Part shown: positions 9,058-19,557 of the stretch, piece by piece
Layout: every line of letters begins with the position of its first letter
How positions within the stretch are numbered: the stretch's first letter is position 1
Assembly (NCBI RefSeq): GCF_003996855.1
Contig: NZ_NRQY01000001.1
Span: 1,030,881-1,094,880 of the forward strand
Source of the DNA: Morganella morganii
GTDB lineage: Bacteria; Pseudomonadota; Gammaproteobacteria; Enterobacterales; Enterobacteriaceae
Length of the DNA stretch: 64,000 nt
Reading direction: 5' to 3'
Made by a program: the position numbers and the translations under genes
The notes under the pieces: model-generated
What the model was told of the DNA's origin: nothing
The model's database searches: none
What the model saw: only the letters and a program-made list of their open reading frames with translations

Positions 9058-10749
9058 TCATGCAACCGGCTGAACATTCGTTTTGTGCTTTTCCTCATCA
9101 CGCAGTTCGCGCCGCAGAATTTTACCGACATTGGACTTCGGTAACTCATCACGAAATTCAATGATTTTCGGAACTTTATAACCGGTCAGATAGCGGCGGC
9201 AGTGCAGGCGCAGATCATCTTCCGTCAGCGCTTTATCTTTGCGGACGACAAAAATCTTCACGGTTTCACCGGAACTTTCACTCTCCACGCCGATAGCGGC
9301 ACACTCCAGCACAGCCGGATGCAGCATTACGGCATCTTCAACCTCGTTCGGGTAGACGTTGAAGCCGGAAACCAGAATCATATCTTTTTTGCGGTCAACA
9401 ATATGCAGAAAACCGTTTTCATCAAACAGCGCGATATCCCCGGTGGCAACCCAGCCATCTTTCAGCACTTCGGCGGTGGCATCCGGGCGGTTCCAGTACC
9501 CTTTCATGACCTGAGGGCCACGAACCCACATTTCACCCGGCTGACCTTCCTGCACATCGGTGCCGTCATCATCCAGCAGCCGGATCTCTGTGGACGGTAC
9601 CGGGAAGCCGATACTGCCGCTGTAACTTTTCAGATTATGCGGATTACCGGCCACCAGCGGAGAGCATTCTGTGAGCCCGTAACCTTCCAGCAGGTGTTTG
9701 CCGGTCAGCTTTTCCCAGTTTTCCGCCACCGCTTTCTGTACCGGCATGCCGCCGCCGACAGAGAGATTCAGTGTGGAGAAATCGAGTTTGTGAAATTCCG
9801 GATTGTTGATCCAGGCATTAAACAGCGTATTTACCCCGGTGATCGCCGTAAACGGGTATTTACTCAGCTCTTTGATAGTCCCGCTGATATCCCGCGGGTT
9901 AGTGATAAGCAGGTTACGGCCGCCGATTTCAATAAACAGCAGGCAGTTCACAGTCAGTGCAAATACGTGGTACAGCGGCAGTGCCGTAACAATCAGTTCT
10001 TTGCCGACTTTCAGTTCCGGAATATAGGCCGCCCGCGCCTGCTCAAGGTTCGCCAGCATATTGCGGTGGGTCAGCATTGCGCCTTTCGCCACCCCGGTAG
10101 TACCGCCGGTATATTGCAGGAATGCCAGGTCTTCGCGGCAGATCTCCGGCTTTACATACTGCATGCGGTAGCCCTGATGGATAGCGCGGCGGAACGAGAT
10201 AGCGTCCGGCAGGTTATATTTCGGTACCAGACGCTTGATATATTTAACCACAAAATCGACCAGCGTGGCTTTCGGGCGCGAAAGCTGATCCCCCATACGG
10301 GTCAGGATCACATGGCGGACAGTGGTGTTATAAACAATTTTTTCGAGGGTATGTGCAAAATTGGAGACAATCACAATCGCGGCACAGCCGCTGTCATTTA
10401 ACTGATGTTCTAACTCTCTTGGTGTATAAAGAGGATTCACGTTCACTACTACCATCCCGGCCCGCAGTATCCCGAACAGGGCTATCGGATATTGCAGTAA
10501 GTTCGGCATCATCAGTGCGATGCGATCCCCTTTTTTCAGCCCCAGCCCGTTTTGCAGGTAAGCGGCAAATGCACGGCTTCGCTCTTCCAGTTTCCGGTAG
10601 GTCATCACCTCGCCCATATTGATAAAGGCGGGCTGATCCGCAAAGCGCGATACCGCGTTCTCCAGCATCTCTGCCATCGAGGCATAGGTGTCAGGATTGA
10701 TATCTGCCGGGACATCTTCCGGATAGTGTTTAAGCCAGACTCTTTCCAA
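9058..10749 (-). CDS. fadD: long-chain fatty acid--CoA ligase FadD
   Basis: A 563-residue AMP-forming acyl-CoA synthetase. It activates long-chain fatty acids to acyl-CoA at the inner membrane as they are taken up, for beta-oxidation or signalling. The P-loop-like motif [11 protein letters not shown] lies near residues 213-223, and the adenylate motif [10 protein letters not shown] and the FACS signature region [10 protein letters not shown] are present. The start codon is TTG, preceded by AGGAG; E. coli fadD also starts with TTG. It is a single-gene unit, with a hairpin on either side. I could not identify a clear FadR operator by eye. Confidence 0.96.
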   Translation of the reverse strand: MERVWLKHYPEDVPADINPDTYASMAEMLENAVSRFADQPAFINMGEVMTYRKLEERSRAFAAYLQNGLGLKKGDRIALMMPNLLQYPIALFGILRAGMVVVNVNPLYTPRELEHQLNDSGCAAIVIVSNFAHTLEKIVYNTTVRHVILTRMGDQLSRPKATLVDFVVKYIKRLVPKYNLPDAISFRRAIHQGYRMQYVKPEICREDLAFLQYTGGTTGVAKGAMLTHRNMLANLEQARAAYIPELKVGKELIVTALPLYHVFALTVNCLLFIEIGGRNLLITNPRDISGTIKELSKYPFTAITGVNTLFNAWINNPEFHKLDFSTLNLSVGGGMPVQKAVAENWEKLTGKHLLEGYGLTECSPLVAGNPHNLKSYSGSIGFPVPSTEIRLLDDDGTDVQEGQPGEMWVRGPQVMKGYWNRPDATAEVLKDGWVATGDIALFDENGFLHIVDRKKDMILVSGFNVYPNEVEDAVMLHPAVLECAAIGVESESSGETVKIFVVRKDKALTEDDLRLHCRRYLTGYKVPKIIEFRDELPKSNVGKILRRELRDEEKHKTNVQPVA

Positions 10750-11053
10750 GGTTTTACTCCTGATTATTACTGCTCATCTCATGACCCGCCGGTGTTAACA
10801 AAATATTCACATAAATAAAGTATTTACATAAAACGGCGTTTTCGGATAATTTTTCTGTTTCAGGTTGAGAGTCACATCACTAATTTGTTTTATAAAGCCA
10901 GATAACAATCGAGGCGGCAAATGCCGCCTCTTAATCTATTCACTGTAACAAGCTGAGGATAATCATTCCTGCTTATCGTCACGGACGGGATTATACACTC
11001 AAATCCACGTTTATGCTGAACTTTAAGGTTATCATACCCGCAAGTCAGCGCGG
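10750..11053. other. intergenic region between fadD and yeaY
   Basis: About 300 bases with no gene. It holds the fadD promoter region on the right side of the start and a GC-rich hairpin at 10911-10930. The AT-rich part near 10800-10840 is a plausible promoter, but I cannot fix -35 and -10 boxes with confidence. Confidence 0.5.
10911..10930. terminator. possible terminator hairpin after yeaY
   Basis: A compact 9-bp stem (GAGGCGGCA / TGCCGCCTC) with a very short loop. It is about 120 bases past the yeaY stop and upstream of fadD. There is no clear U tract, so the terminator role is tentative. Confidence 0.4.
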
Positions 11054-11644
11054 TTAAGGCACTAAATAATCCTGCACCACTGCCGGTCCCGGCGGATAGT
11101 ACCAGCCGCCGCCATAGTAGCCGCCCCCGTAATACCCGTTATGCCAGCGCCACGGATCCGGGCCGTACACCGGTGGCGGCATAATCACCTGCCGCGCCTG
11201 ATGCCAGCGCTGGAAGCCGGTAACATCAATCACCGGGAATGTATAGGGTACGTCGCCGATCTTACCGGCTTGTGTGCCGTTCATCAGCCCGATTACTGTG
11301 ACATACTGATCACGAAAATTGTCCGGTTCCATGAAGCTGTTAATCCGGGCATACATCCGCCCGGTAATAGCTGAACCAAGGAATGGCGCACCGGTGCTGT
11401 TCAGCGGCATCACCGCGATTTCCAGCTGTGTCATATCCGGCTGATTCTGCACACTGAGTACGCGGCCGCCGAAACGCGCTTCCATCCCTTTATAAGCCTG
11501 CGGCGCTTTCTGAACGGCCTGAAAATCCGTCAGCATTGTGGTGCCGCTGCCTTTAATAGATTCCGGTACTGTGGCGCAGCCGGCCAGCGCCAGTGATATA
11601 ATCACAACACCATACTTCAGACTGCTCCGTAAGCGATTCATCAT
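11054..11644 (-). CDS. yeaY: Slp-family outer membrane lipoprotein YeaY
   Basis: A 196-residue lipoprotein with a signal peptide and lipobox LAGC (Cys22). The Slp-family body follows, with an OB-like segment GGRVLSVQNQPDMTQLEI. The C-terminus is unusually rich in Gly, Tyr, Trp and Pro (YYGGGYYGGGWYYPPG). Slp-family proteins are outer-membrane lipoproteins induced in stationary phase or by RpoE in E. coli; their molecular role is unclear. It lies between fadD and tsaB as in E. coli. Confidence 0.9.
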   Translation of the reverse strand: MMNRLRSSLKYGVVIISLALAGCATVPESIKGSGTTMLTDFQAVQKAPQAYKGMEARFGGRVLSVQNQPDMTQLEIAVMPLNSTGAPFLGSAITGRMYARINSFMEPDNFRDQYVTVIGLMNGTQAGKIGDVPYTFPVIDVTGFQRWHQARQVIMPPPVYGPDPWRWHNGYYGGGYYGGGWYYPPGPAVVQDYLVP

Positions 11645-11730
11645 GATGTGAGCTCCTGTGACGGATAGTATTCATTAATTGTGACTGATGATTGCCGGTT
11701 CAACAATTAATGCAGGCTATTTTTTTTACG

Positions 11731-12432
11731 TTATTCACGGCCCGGTAATTTCTTCCAGGTCACTTCGTTACGCAGATATACCGGCTCGGCGGATTCGGGA
11801 GCTGATGTTTCCCCGTTGCGCAGTGCGTTCAGCGCCGGCGGCAGCATATCCTGTGCATGCGGCAGGGTAATATCTGTCATCTGCGTATTAATGGTCAGTG
11901 CTTCCTGCATCTGCGGATACGCCGCCCAGCCGGTACCGGCCAATCCCCATTCACCGGTAAGTGCGGCACAACGGGTAACAAAATCAGCCGGTTTCAGCAC
12001 CGCTTCCGTCAGTTCCTGCCGGAAAATACCCTGCTCATCCCGGACATAGGCCGCACAGTAGACTTCATCCATACGGGCATCAATAGCGACCAGTACCCGG
12101 GAAAGCCCGGTGGTACGAAAAACCCCTTCCGCCATGGTTTCCAGTGATGAAACACCGATCATCGGCAGTTCTGCGCCCAGCGCCAGCCCCTGCGCAATCC
12201 CGACGCCAATCCGCACGCCGGTAAAGCTGCCCGGCCCCTGACCAAAGGCCAGTGCATCGAGATCACGGAGAGTAAGATTCTGTGCAGCCAGCACCGCCTG
12301 CACCATCGGCAGAATGCGCTGTGTGTGTTCGCGGGGGGTGACGGCAAAATCGGCGGTGATCTCACCATTGTTGTAAAGTGCAACAGAACAGGCTTCTGTT
12401 GCCGTATCTAAGGCTAAAATTCGGCTGGACAT
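11731..12432 (-). CDS. tsaB: tRNA threonylcarbamoyladenosine biosynthesis protein TsaB
   Basis: A 233-residue ASKHA-fold protein. With TsaD and TsaE it transfers the threonylcarbamoyl group to A37 of tRNAs that read ANN codons. The N-terminus ([15 protein letters not shown]) and [20 protein letters not shown] are characteristic. It has no catalytic site of its own and acts as a scaffold for TsaD. It lies between yeaY and yoaA, as in E. coli. Confidence 0.96.
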   Translation of the reverse strand: MSSRILALDTATEACSVALYNNGEITADFAVTPREHTQRILPMVQAVLAAQNLTLRDLDALAFGQGPGSFTGVRIGVGIAQGLALGAELPMIGVSSLETMAEGVFRTTGLSRVLVAIDARMDEVYCAAYVRDEQGIFRQELTEAVLKPADFVTRCAALTGEWGLAGTGWAAYPQMQEALTINTQMTDITLPHAQDMLPPALNALRNGETSAPESAEPVYLRNEVTWKKLPGRE

Positions 12433-12516
12433 GCCATAACTCCGGCAAATAAATAAGGTTTATGGTAACAAAAAAATCACCGTAACAGTGACTTTTATTG
12501 CGAAACTGATTCAGTG

Positions 12517-14442
12517 TTATTCCGCTGTACGGCGCTGTGCTTGCCGTGCCGCGAGAAATTCCGCTGCTTTGGACAGCGAACGTGTCCGCGGCGACGGCGG
12601 CAGGCTTTTCAGGAATATTTCTCCGTAAGGCCGCATAACAATCCGGTTATCGCAGATCACAATCACGCCGTAATCCTTTGTATCACGGATAAGCCGCCCG
12701 ACTCCCTGTTTGAGGCTGATCACCGCATCCGGGATCTGGACATCACGGAACGGGTCACCGCCGCGTACCTGACAGTCTTCCATACGGGCTTTCAGCAGCG
12801 GATCATCCGGTGCGGTAAACGGCAGTTTGTCGATGATGACACAGGTCAGTGCATCACCCCGAACATCCACCCCTTCCCAGAAACTGGCGGTAGCTACCAA
12901 TAATGCATTACCGGAGGAGATAAAGTCACGGAGCAGCTGTGTTTTGCTGGTTTCCCCCTGCACCAGCACCGGCAGTGTCAGCGACTGACGGAATTCAGCG
13001 GCGAGATCCCGCATCATCTGGTGTGAGGTACATAAAAAGAAACAGCGGCCGCGGTTGTGGTTGATCAGCGGGCGCAATTGCTCCGCCAGTTGTTTAGCCG
13101 CGCCGTACTGATTCGGGGACGGCAGAAAACGCGGCACGCAGAGCAGTGTCTGTTCCTGATAATTAAACGGGCTCGGCAGAATCAGGGTTTCGGCATGATC
13201 CAGCCCGAGGCGGCGGGTAAAATGGTGCAAATCATCATTCACCGACAATGTGGCCGAGGTGAACACCCAAGCCATCTTCTGACTGCTCATCATTTCGCGG
13301 AATTTATCTTCCACGGTCAGCGGTGTCAGTGCCAGCAGGAAATGACGGCCATAGCTTTCAAACCAGTAACTGTAACCGGGAATAGAGACATCTTTCAGCC
13401 GTTTGAGCCGGTTGCGGTACAGGGTCGCCCGTTCAAACGCCGCATCCAGCATAGCGGAACGGCCGAGAGAGAGTTTCATCACGTCATAACAGAGTTCCAG
13501 TGCATCATCGAGCAGCGTGAGCGCCCGCTGAAACTGAGGCTGTGCCAGCAATTCCCGCAGATTACCGCGAAAACCGGTATCGCCGAGTGCCAGCCGGAAA
13601 TCCTGCACACTCATGGTCAGGCGATCCGCACATTTCTGTAACTGCGCCTGATCGCGCAGTTCACTGCGGTACGCCAGCGTGATATCGCGGGTGAGATCGA
13701 ATAACTGACGGCTGCTGAGCTGCTGGCCGAAATACTGACTGGCAATATCCGGGATCTGATGTGCCTCATCGAAAATAATCACATCCGCCTCGGGGATAAG
13801 CTCCCCGAAACCGGTATCTTTCACCACGCGGTCAGCCATAAACAGATGATGGTTAACCACCACCACATCCGCTTCCAGCGCTTTACGCCGGGCCTTCAGC
13901 ACAAAACAGTCTTTATACTGCGGACAGTCGCTGCCGAGGCAGTTATCGTTGGTACTGGTGATCAGCGGCCAGACCGGGCTGTCTTCCGGAATATCGTGAC
14001 AGGTGGTGATATCCCCCAGCGCAGTAGCAGTCGCCCAGCGCCGCGCCGCCACTATCTGTGTGAGGGTTTCCGGCTCCATATTGATATCGCCGAGGGTCTG
14101 CTGCTCCAGCCGTTCCAGACAAAGATAGTTTGAGCGCCCTTTAAGCAGCGCCACTTTACCGTCATAGTCCAGCGCCTGAACAATCGTGGGGAGGTCACGG
14201 TTATAGAGCTGATCCTGCAACGCCTTGGAACCGGTGGAAATAATAGTTTTCTTTCCGGCACGCAGCGCGGGCACCAGATAGGCGAAGGTTTTGCCGGTCC
14301 CGGTTCCGGCTTCGGCCACCAGTTGCCCCTGCGTTTCAATTATCCGGCTGATTGCTGCCGACATAATGACCTGGGCTTCCCTCGGCTGAAAACCGGGAAT
14401 GACACGGGCTAAGCGGCCGTTTTTTGCAAAATCGTCTGACAC
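12517..14442 (-). CDS. yoaA: DinG-family ATP-dependent DNA helicase YoaA
   Basis: A 641-residue iron-sulfur XPD/DinG-type 5'-3' helicase. In E. coli it works with the polymerase III chi subunit in repair of stalled forks. Walker A is AGTGTGKT (about residues 45-52), and the DEAH box is in VIIFDEAHQI. Four spaced cysteines before it (around CLGSDCPQYKDC) form the cluster site. I start it at the GTG at 14442: the AGAAGAGA ribosome site is well placed and the protein then begins like E. coli YoaA. The open frame to 14502 would add 20 unrelated residues. Confidence 0.93.
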   Translation of the reverse strand: MSDDFAKNGRLARVIPGFQPREAQVIMSAAISRIIETQGQLVAEAGTGTGKTFAYLVPALRAGKKTIISTGSKALQDQLYNRDLPTIVQALDYDGKVALLKGRSNYLCLERLEQQTLGDINMEPETLTQIVAARRWATATALGDITTCHDIPEDSPVWPLITSTNDNCLGSDCPQYKDCFVLKARRKALEADVVVVNHHLFMADRVVKDTGFGELIPEADVIIFDEAHQIPDIASQYFGQQLSSRQLFDLTRDITLAYRSELRDQAQLQKCADRLTMSVQDFRLALGDTGFRGNLRELLAQPQFQRALTLLDDALELCYDVMKLSLGRSAMLDAAFERATLYRNRLKRLKDVSIPGYSYWFESYGRHFLLALTPLTVEDKFREMMSSQKMAWVFTSATLSVNDDLHHFTRRLGLDHAETLILPSPFNYQEQTLLCVPRFLPSPNQYGAAKQLAEQLRPLINHNRGRCFFLCTSHQMMRDLAAEFRQSLTLPVLVQGETSKTQLLRDFISSGNALLVATASFWEGVDVRGDALTCVIIDKLPFTAPDDPLLKARMEDCQVRGGDPFRDVQIPDAVISLKQGVGRLIRDTKDYGVIVICDNRIVMRPYGEIFLKSLPPSPRTRSLSKAAEFLAARQAQRRTAE

Positions 14443-14542
14443 GCGCGTTCTCTTCTGACAGAATAGGTGGTAATTATGCCAAGGGTTGAGCAATAGCACC
14501 ACCTTGCCGTGTAAGAAACTGGATATATTTACAGGAGAGAGA

Positions 14543-14887
14543 ATGACAATTCAGCGAATTGATCCGGAAGACCGCTGGTCTGAAGCGGTTGTACACAACA
14601 ACACCGTTTATTACACCAGTGTTCCGGAAGATCTGAGCGGCGATATCACCGCCCAGACCACCAGTGCCCTGCACGCGATTGATAAAATTCTGGCCCGCGC
14701 CGGTTCAGATAAAAGCAAAATCCTCGATGCGACCATTTTTCTCGCAGACAAAGCCGATTTTGCCGGTATGAATACCGCCTGGGATGCATGGGTCGCGAAA
14801 GGCAGTGCACCGGTTCGCTGCACCGTGGAAGCTGCACTGATGCACCCTGATTATAAAGTCGAAATCAAAGTTATAGCAGCAGTCTGA
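14543..14887 (+). CDS. yoaB: RidA-family protein YoaB
   Basis: A 114-residue Rid/YjgF-family protein. The family deaminates or neutralises reactive enamine/imine intermediates, but this YoaB subgroup has no proven substrate. The start is the ATG at 14543 with an AGGAGAGA ribosome site. The frame is open to 14486, but that part is not family-like. The conserved Arg that binds carboxylates in active RidA enzymes matches PVRCTVEAAL. It is divergent from yoaA, as in E. coli. Confidence 0.92.
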   Translation: MTIQRIDPEDRWSEAVVHNNTVYYTSVPEDLSGDITAQTTSALHAIDKILARAGSDKSKILDATIFLADKADFAGMNTAWDAWVAKGSAPVRCTVEAALMHPDYKVEIKVIAAV

Positions 14888-14925
14888 GTGTTGAGAAAAG
14901 CACTGCCGGTCAGGTACTGAGCCGG

Positions 14926-15021
14926 TAACGGGCAAAGGAAACGAAAAGCATGCGAGCCATGGATGGCGAGCCTGAGCGTACAGGGACTGTATTCACAGCG
15001 ACTTTTCGTTTTTGCCCGTTA
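14926..15021. repeat. long interrupted hairpin element between yoaB and lsrK
   Basis: The outer arms TAACGGGCAAA (14926) and TTTGCCCGTTA (to 15021) pair perfectly. Inside them AAACGAAAAG pairs with CTTTTCGTTT after a two-base bulge. The stem of about 21 bp encloses a 53-base GC-rich segment that starts GCGAGCCATGGATGGCGAGC. It lies between the convergent yoaB and lsrK genes. It could be a bidirectional terminator or one copy of a dispersed intergenic repeat family. Only one copy is visible here. Confidence 0.6.
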
Positions 15022-15054
15022 ACGGTACTCTCCGGAGCCGGATTATACCCCCGG

Positions 15055-16650
15055 TTATTTCAGCCCCGGTGCCTTCCACATCGATGTCGTCAGGCCGGAA
15101 TCCACCAGCGTAAGCTGATCCGCATACACCTTCTGCCAGTTCTGTTTTGCCTTATCATAAACCTCACGGTGCGCCGGATTTGGCTGATACTCATGCTGCC
15201 ACTGCACCAGACGCTCACCTGCCGTCACCATATCATCATATAACCCGACACCCGCCCCGGCGGCTATTGCACACCCCAGCGCCGTTGCCTCTTTAACCAC
15301 CGGCACCCGTACCGGCACACCGGTAACATCAGCCAGGATCTGACTCCATAATTTGCCTTTCGAACCGCCGCCCGCGAATACCAGTGAATCCGCTTTCACG
15401 CCGCTGAATCTGGCAATCAGGTCGAGGTTCAGGGAGGAAACGATCGCGGCGTTCTCCTCAAGTGCACGGAACAGCGAGGCTTTATTACTCTTTTCCGCAT
15501 CAATGGAGAGGTTAATAAAGGAAGGCGCGGCGTGATACCAGGATTTAAAGCGCATCACATCGGAGAAAATCGGCATGATACCGTGTGAACCGGCCGGTAC
15601 ACGGGCTGCCATATCTTCCAGCAGCGAGTAAGTGTCCACACCGAGGCGTTCGGCAATAATTTTTTCTTCCGCGCAGAAAGCATCACGGAACCAGCGCATA
15701 GTCAGACCGGTAAAGAAACTAATGGACTCCGCCTGCACCATCCCCGGAATCACATGCGGGTTGATGCGGGTATTCATATCCGGATCGGTAACCGGTGCAG
15801 GCAGGTTTACCACCTGCTGCCAGAACGTCCCGCCGAGCACTGCCGTCTGTCCCGGCCTGACCACCCCCAACCCGAGGCAACCCAGCTGAACATCCCCGCC
15901 GCCCATCACCACCGGCGTGCCTTCCGCTAGACCGGACTCTCTGGCGGCATTCGCTGTGATATAGCCCAGTACGGTACCGGTTTCTTTGACCGGTGAAAGA
16001 ATATCCGCGCGCAGCCCGGCCATTTCCAGCAATCCCGGCCGCCAGTCGCGGGTTTTCAGATCCAGCATCCCGGTGGTGCCGGCATTGGAAGGGTCAACCG
16101 CCAGCTCGCCGGTCAGCTTACAGGCCAGCCAGTCGCTGATCATCGTGAGTGTACCGGCCTGACGGTAGATATCAGGCCGGTGGTGTGCCAGCCACAGCAG
16201 ACGCGGCATCGCGCCGAGGGCTAAGGTCTGGCCGGAGCACTGATAAACATCATATTCAAAAGTATTATCGTACAGTTCTTTTAATTCACTGACTTCATGG
16301 CTTGAGCGGGCATCCACGTTAGCACAGGCCCAGATCGGTTCGCCGCTGCGGTCATACAGCACAATCCCTTCACGCATCGAGCAGGCCGCCACACCAGCGA
16401 TCGCTGTGGCGGGTAATCCGGCATTTTTCAGCGCCAGCGCAATACAGTGACACGCCAGCTGCCAGTTAACCGGCAGATCAAACTCCATCGAGCCGGGTAC
16501 ATCCGGCAACTCGTTGTGACGCCACTCCGCCTGTCCGACCGCCACCTGATTACCGTTAAGATCAAAAATAACGGCTCTGATACTGCCTGTTCCCGCATCC
16601 AGCGCCATCAGGTATTTTTCTGATGAGCTGCTGCCCGTGATCTGATTCAT
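15055..16650 (-). CDS. lsrK: autoinducer-2 kinase LsrK
   Basis: A 531-residue sugar kinase of the FGGY family. It phosphorylates the AI-2 signal (DPD) in the cytoplasm, trapping it and creating the ligand of LsrR. The N-terminal phosphate-binding motif [17 protein letters not shown] and the C-terminal [17 protein letters not shown] are clear. It follows lsrR by 86 bases on the same strand and is divergent from the transport operon, the layout seen in E. coli. Confidence 0.97.
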   Translation of the reverse strand: MNQITGSSSSEKYLMALDAGTGSIRAVIFDLNGNQVAVGQAEWRHNELPDVPGSMEFDLPVNWQLACHCIALALKNAGLPATAIAGVAACSMREGIVLYDRSGEPIWACANVDARSSHEVSELKELYDNTFEYDVYQCSGQTLALGAMPRLLWLAHHRPDIYRQAGTLTMISDWLACKLTGELAVDPSNAGTTGMLDLKTRDWRPGLLEMAGLRADILSPVKETGTVLGYITANAARESGLAEGTPVVMGGGDVQLGCLGLGVVRPGQTAVLGGTFWQQVVNLPAPVTDPDMNTRINPHVIPGMVQAESISFFTGLTMRWFRDAFCAEEKIIAERLGVDTYSLLEDMAARVPAGSHGIMPIFSDVMRFKSWYHAAPSFINLSIDAEKSNKASLFRALEENAAIVSSLNLDLIARFSGVKADSLVFAGGGSKGKLWSQILADVTGVPVRVPVVKEATALGCAIAAGAGVGLYDDMVTAGERLVQWQHEYQPNPAHREVYDKAKQNWQKVYADQLTLVDSGLTTSMWKAPGLK

Positions 16651-16736
16651 GTCGCCATCCTCACAAATTCAATTGGACTGATACCGTTACACCATGAAAT
16701 ACAGCGTGATTTTTCGTCTGCGGGGCAGTCAGTGCA

Positions 16737-17741
16737 TCAGGTTAATAATGTCAGCATGACCCGCGCCGTCTGCTCGTCCGTTACCAGGGAATTGATATAC
16801 CCCCCCAGCAGTGCCGCCACAATCACCTCGGCTTTTTCCTCACCACCCGCCACCCCGACCACCGTCGGAATATTTTTCAGCTCTGCGGGGGTGATGCCGA
16901 TAAGTTCGCGGTGCATCTCCACCTCTTCTGTCAGTTCCCCTTCGCGGCCGATAAAGTAGCCGAGAATATCCCCGACCGCCCCGCGCCGTGCCAGCATCAG
17001 TTGTTCACCACTGCTGATATAGCCGGAGCGCATAATGGTGGCATCCTGTTTCTGATTCACCGCGCCCAGGCCGACAATCGCAATATCCGCCGCACTGGCG
17101 GCCATCAGCACATCCTGCACGCTGCGTTCCTGACGGAATGTCGCGGCTACCGCGGCATTCGATGCCCGTAATGGTGCCGGGATAATACTGACCGGGCAGT
17201 TGGCATCCAGCTGGCCGATGCCGGTCATATACTGTCCGACTCCGCCGGAGAGTGTTACCAGACGGATCTGCTGCGAAGAGACAAACCCGCTCAGATGCTG
17301 CAATGTCGCCATTGCCGCCTCCCCGAACCCGACAGCCAGTAACTGGCCGGGCGAAAGCTGTGACATCAGCAGATGTGCACCGGCTACGCCGAGACGGGTG
17401 TGGATCTCCGGGCCGTTCAGCGCCGGAAAAATGCGAATTTGTTTTAACGAAAATCTTTTTTTCAGGATATCTTCAAGTTCAAGGCAGCCTTCAAACCGGG
17501 AATTTATCTGTACCCGGATGACGCCGGACTGACGTCCTTTTTCGAGCAAACGCGAAACTTTCAGCCGTGTCAGACCGAGCAGATCCCCGATATCTCCCTG
17601 TGTGAGACCATCGTGGTAATAAAACCAGGCAATACGGGCCAATAACTCTTCTTCATTCATACTAAGTCCTGAGGCGTCATAGTCCATCGAAGAAACGGAG
17701 CTTACCGGGGCTGCTTTCGTGTTTTTTGAAACTGTTGTCAT
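16737..17741 (-). CDS. lsrR: transcriptional repressor LsrR
   Basis: A 334-residue SorC/DeoR-type repressor. The N-terminal helix-turn-helix ([28 protein letters not shown], about residues 50-78) is followed by a sugar-phosphate-binding domain. It represses the lsr genes and is released by phospho-AI-2. It is transcribed away from lsrA across a 253-base region that contains candidate operators. The N-terminal extension of about 25 residues before the DNA-binding domain is somewhat longer than in E. coli. Confidence 0.96.
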   Translation of the reverse strand: MTTVSKNTKAAPVSSVSSMDYDASGLSMNEEELLARIAWFYYHDGLTQGDIGDLLGLTRLKVSRLLEKGRQSGVIRVQINSRFEGCLELEDILKKRFSLKQIRIFPALNGPEIHTRLGVAGAHLLMSQLSPGQLLAVGFGEAAMATLQHLSGFVSSQQIRLVTLSGGVGQYMTGIGQLDANCPVSIIPAPLRASNAAVAATFRQERSVQDVLMAASAADIAIVGLGAVNQKQDATIMRSGYISSGEQLMLARRGAVGDILGYFIGREGELTEEVEMHRELIGITPAELKNIPTVVGVAGGEEKAEVIVAALLGGYINSLVTDEQTARVMLTLLT

Positions 17742-17814
17742 GTGAACTTTTGTTTTCCGTTTTTACAGATAAGCACCTTTTACAGAAATCTGCCAGAGGT
17801 GCAGGCCAAAATTT

Positions 17815-17930
17815 TGAACAAATTCTAACGCAGATCTGATTTTTTCACAAAATATGGCCGAAATATTGTCTTATTTGATTTTTATGGATTACATTTATGA
17901 ACAAATGTGTTTATAAATTATAAGTGTTCG
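17815..17930. promoter_or_regulatory. candidate LsrR operators in the lsrR-lsrA divergent region
   Basis: The nonamer TGAACAAAT occurs twice, at 17815-17823 and 17898-17906. A near-inverted copy (TGTTCG) lies at 17925-17930. Direct and inverted copies of a short motif between the repressor gene and its target operon suggest LsrR binding. This is inferred from position and repetition only. Confidence 0.45.
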
Positions 17931-17934
17931 TTTT

Positions 17935-17956
17935 TGATGTTTTCTTAATCACATAG
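17935..17956 (+). promoter_or_regulatory. candidate CRP site upstream of lsrA
   Basis: The halves TGTTT and TCACA are separated by six bases, 8 of 10 matches to the CRP core TGTGA-N6-TCACA. The site lies 39 bases before the lsrA start. In E. coli the lsr operon is activated by cAMP-CRP. Confidence 0.45.
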
Positions 17957-17994
17957 CATCCGGCAGCAATACCCATAACACCAGAGGTGCCGTT

Positions 17995-19557
17995 ATGTCA
18001 GAGAAGCAACACCCGATTCAGCCGCTGCTCACCGCCCGCGGCATAGCCAAACAGTTTTCCGGTGTGGTTGTCCTTAAACACATCGATTTCACTCTGTTGC
18101 CGGGGCAGGTTCACGCATTGCTGGGCGGCAACGGCGCGGGAAAATCCACGCTGATGAAAATTATCGCAGGGATTGAACAGCCTGACGCTGGCACGCTGAC
18201 ACTGGAAGGTCAGGAGATATCGCACCTGACCCCGGCGAAAGCTCATCAGCTGGGGTTATATCTGGTTCCGCAGGAGCCGCTGCTTTTCCCGAACCTGTCC
18301 GTACAGGAAAACATTCTGTTCCGTCTGCCGAAACATCAGGCGGGCAAAGCCAAATTACAGCAGATGCTGACATCACTGCGCTGCAATTTTGATCTCAGTG
18401 CGCGGGCGGGCAACCTGAATGTGGCGGATCAGCAACTGGTGGAGATCATGCGCGGCCTGATGCGTGACTCCCGGATTCTGATCCTGGATGAACCCACAGC
18501 CTCACTGACCCCGGCTGAAACCGAACGCCTGTTTGATCGGGTGCGGGAATTACAGCAACAGGGTGTCGGGATTGTCTTTATCTCTCATAAACTGCCGGAA
18601 ATCCATGCTATTGCTGATTATCTCAGTGTGATGCGCGACGGTAATATCGCACTGGCCGGTCCGGCAAAACAATTTTCCACTGATGAAATTATTCAGGCCA
18701 TCACACCTGAAGCAAAGAAAAAGCCGCTGTCCGAGACACAGAAGCTCTGGCTGGATCTGTCCGCCACCCGTAATAATCCGCAGGATGATACGCCGGTGCT
18801 GGACGTCCGCAATGCCTGCGGCGAAGGATTCCGTAATATCAGTTTTGTTGTCAACCCGGGGGAAGTGGTCGGACTGGCCGGCGTCGTCGGCGCCGGCCGG
18901 ACCGAACTCGCTGAAACATTATACGGGCTGCGCCCGCTGATCGCCGGAGAGGTTTTCCTCAATGGTGAAAATTTACGCGGTGTCAGCAGTGAAAAACGCC
19001 TCACCCGGGGGCTGGTCTGTTTACCTGAAGACCGCCAGGCCTCCGGGCTTTTCCTTGATGCCCCGCTCACCTGGAATATCGGTGCGCTGGTACATAATCA
19101 CCAGGGACTGCTGGTTAACCGTTCGCGGGATGATGCCTTGCTCGAGCGCTACCGCCGCGCCCTTAATATTAAATTCAGTGACGGGCAACAGACTGTGCGC
19201 ACCCTGTCCGGCGGTAATCAGCAAAAAATTCTGATTGCCAAATGCCTGGAAGCCAATCCGTCACTGCTGATTATTGATGAGCCGACACGCGGTGTCGATG
19301 TCGGCGCCCGTAATGATATTTATCAGCTGATACAAAGTATCGCACAACAAAATGTGGCGATTTTACTGATTTCCTCTGACATCGATGAAGTGGTGGCGCT
19401 GGCTGATCGTGTTCTGGTGATGCATCAGGGCGAGTTTTCCGGTGAATTACAGCACGATGAGCTGAATACCGACATCATTATGCATATGGCGTTCGGTGAG
19501 CATCGCCGGCAGACAGAAACAGAAAGCTGCCCGTTACAGGAGGCCGCATCATGCTGA
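17995..19557 (+). CDS. lsrA: AI-2 ABC transporter ATP-binding protein LsrA
   Basis: A 520-residue double-ATPase subunit of the sugar-type ABC importer for AI-2. The first domain has Walker [10 protein letters not shown] (near residue 44) and Walker [12 protein letters not shown]. The second has a degenerate P loop (GVVGAGRTE), the signature LSGGNQQK and [14 protein letters not shown], as in other RbsA/XylG proteins. It starts the lsrACDBFG operon with an AGAGGTG ribosome site and overlaps lsrC by 7 bases. Confidence 0.96.
   Translation: MSEKQHPIQPLLTARGIAKQFSGVVVLKHIDFTLLPGQVHALLGGNGAGKSTLMKIIAGIEQPDAGTLTLEGQEISHLTPAKAHQLGLYLVPQEPLLFPNLSVQENILFRLPKHQAGKAKLQQMLTSLRCNFDLSARAGNLNVADQQLVEIMRGLMRDSRILILDEPTASLTPAETERLFDRVRELQQQGVGIVFISHKLPEIHAIADYLSVMRDGNIALAGPAKQFSTDEIIQAITPEAKKKPLSETQKLWLDLSATRNNPQDDTPVLDVRNACGEGFRNISFVVNPGEVVGLAGVVGAGRTELAETLYGLRPLIAGEVFLNGENLRGVSSEKRLTRGLVCLPEDRQASGLFLDAPLTWNIGALVHNHQGLLVNRSRDDALLERYRRALNIKFSDGQQTVRTLSGGNQQKILIAKCLEANPSLLIIDEPTRGVDVGARNDIYQLIQSIAQQNVAILLISSDIDEVVALADRVLVMHQGEFSGELQHDELNTDIIMHMAFGEHRRQTETESCPLQEAASC

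Noticed and set aside
9202..10401. A 399-codon open frame antisense to fadD
   Set aside because: It lies wholly opposite a clear fadD, has no ribosome site and its composition is that of an antisense shadow.
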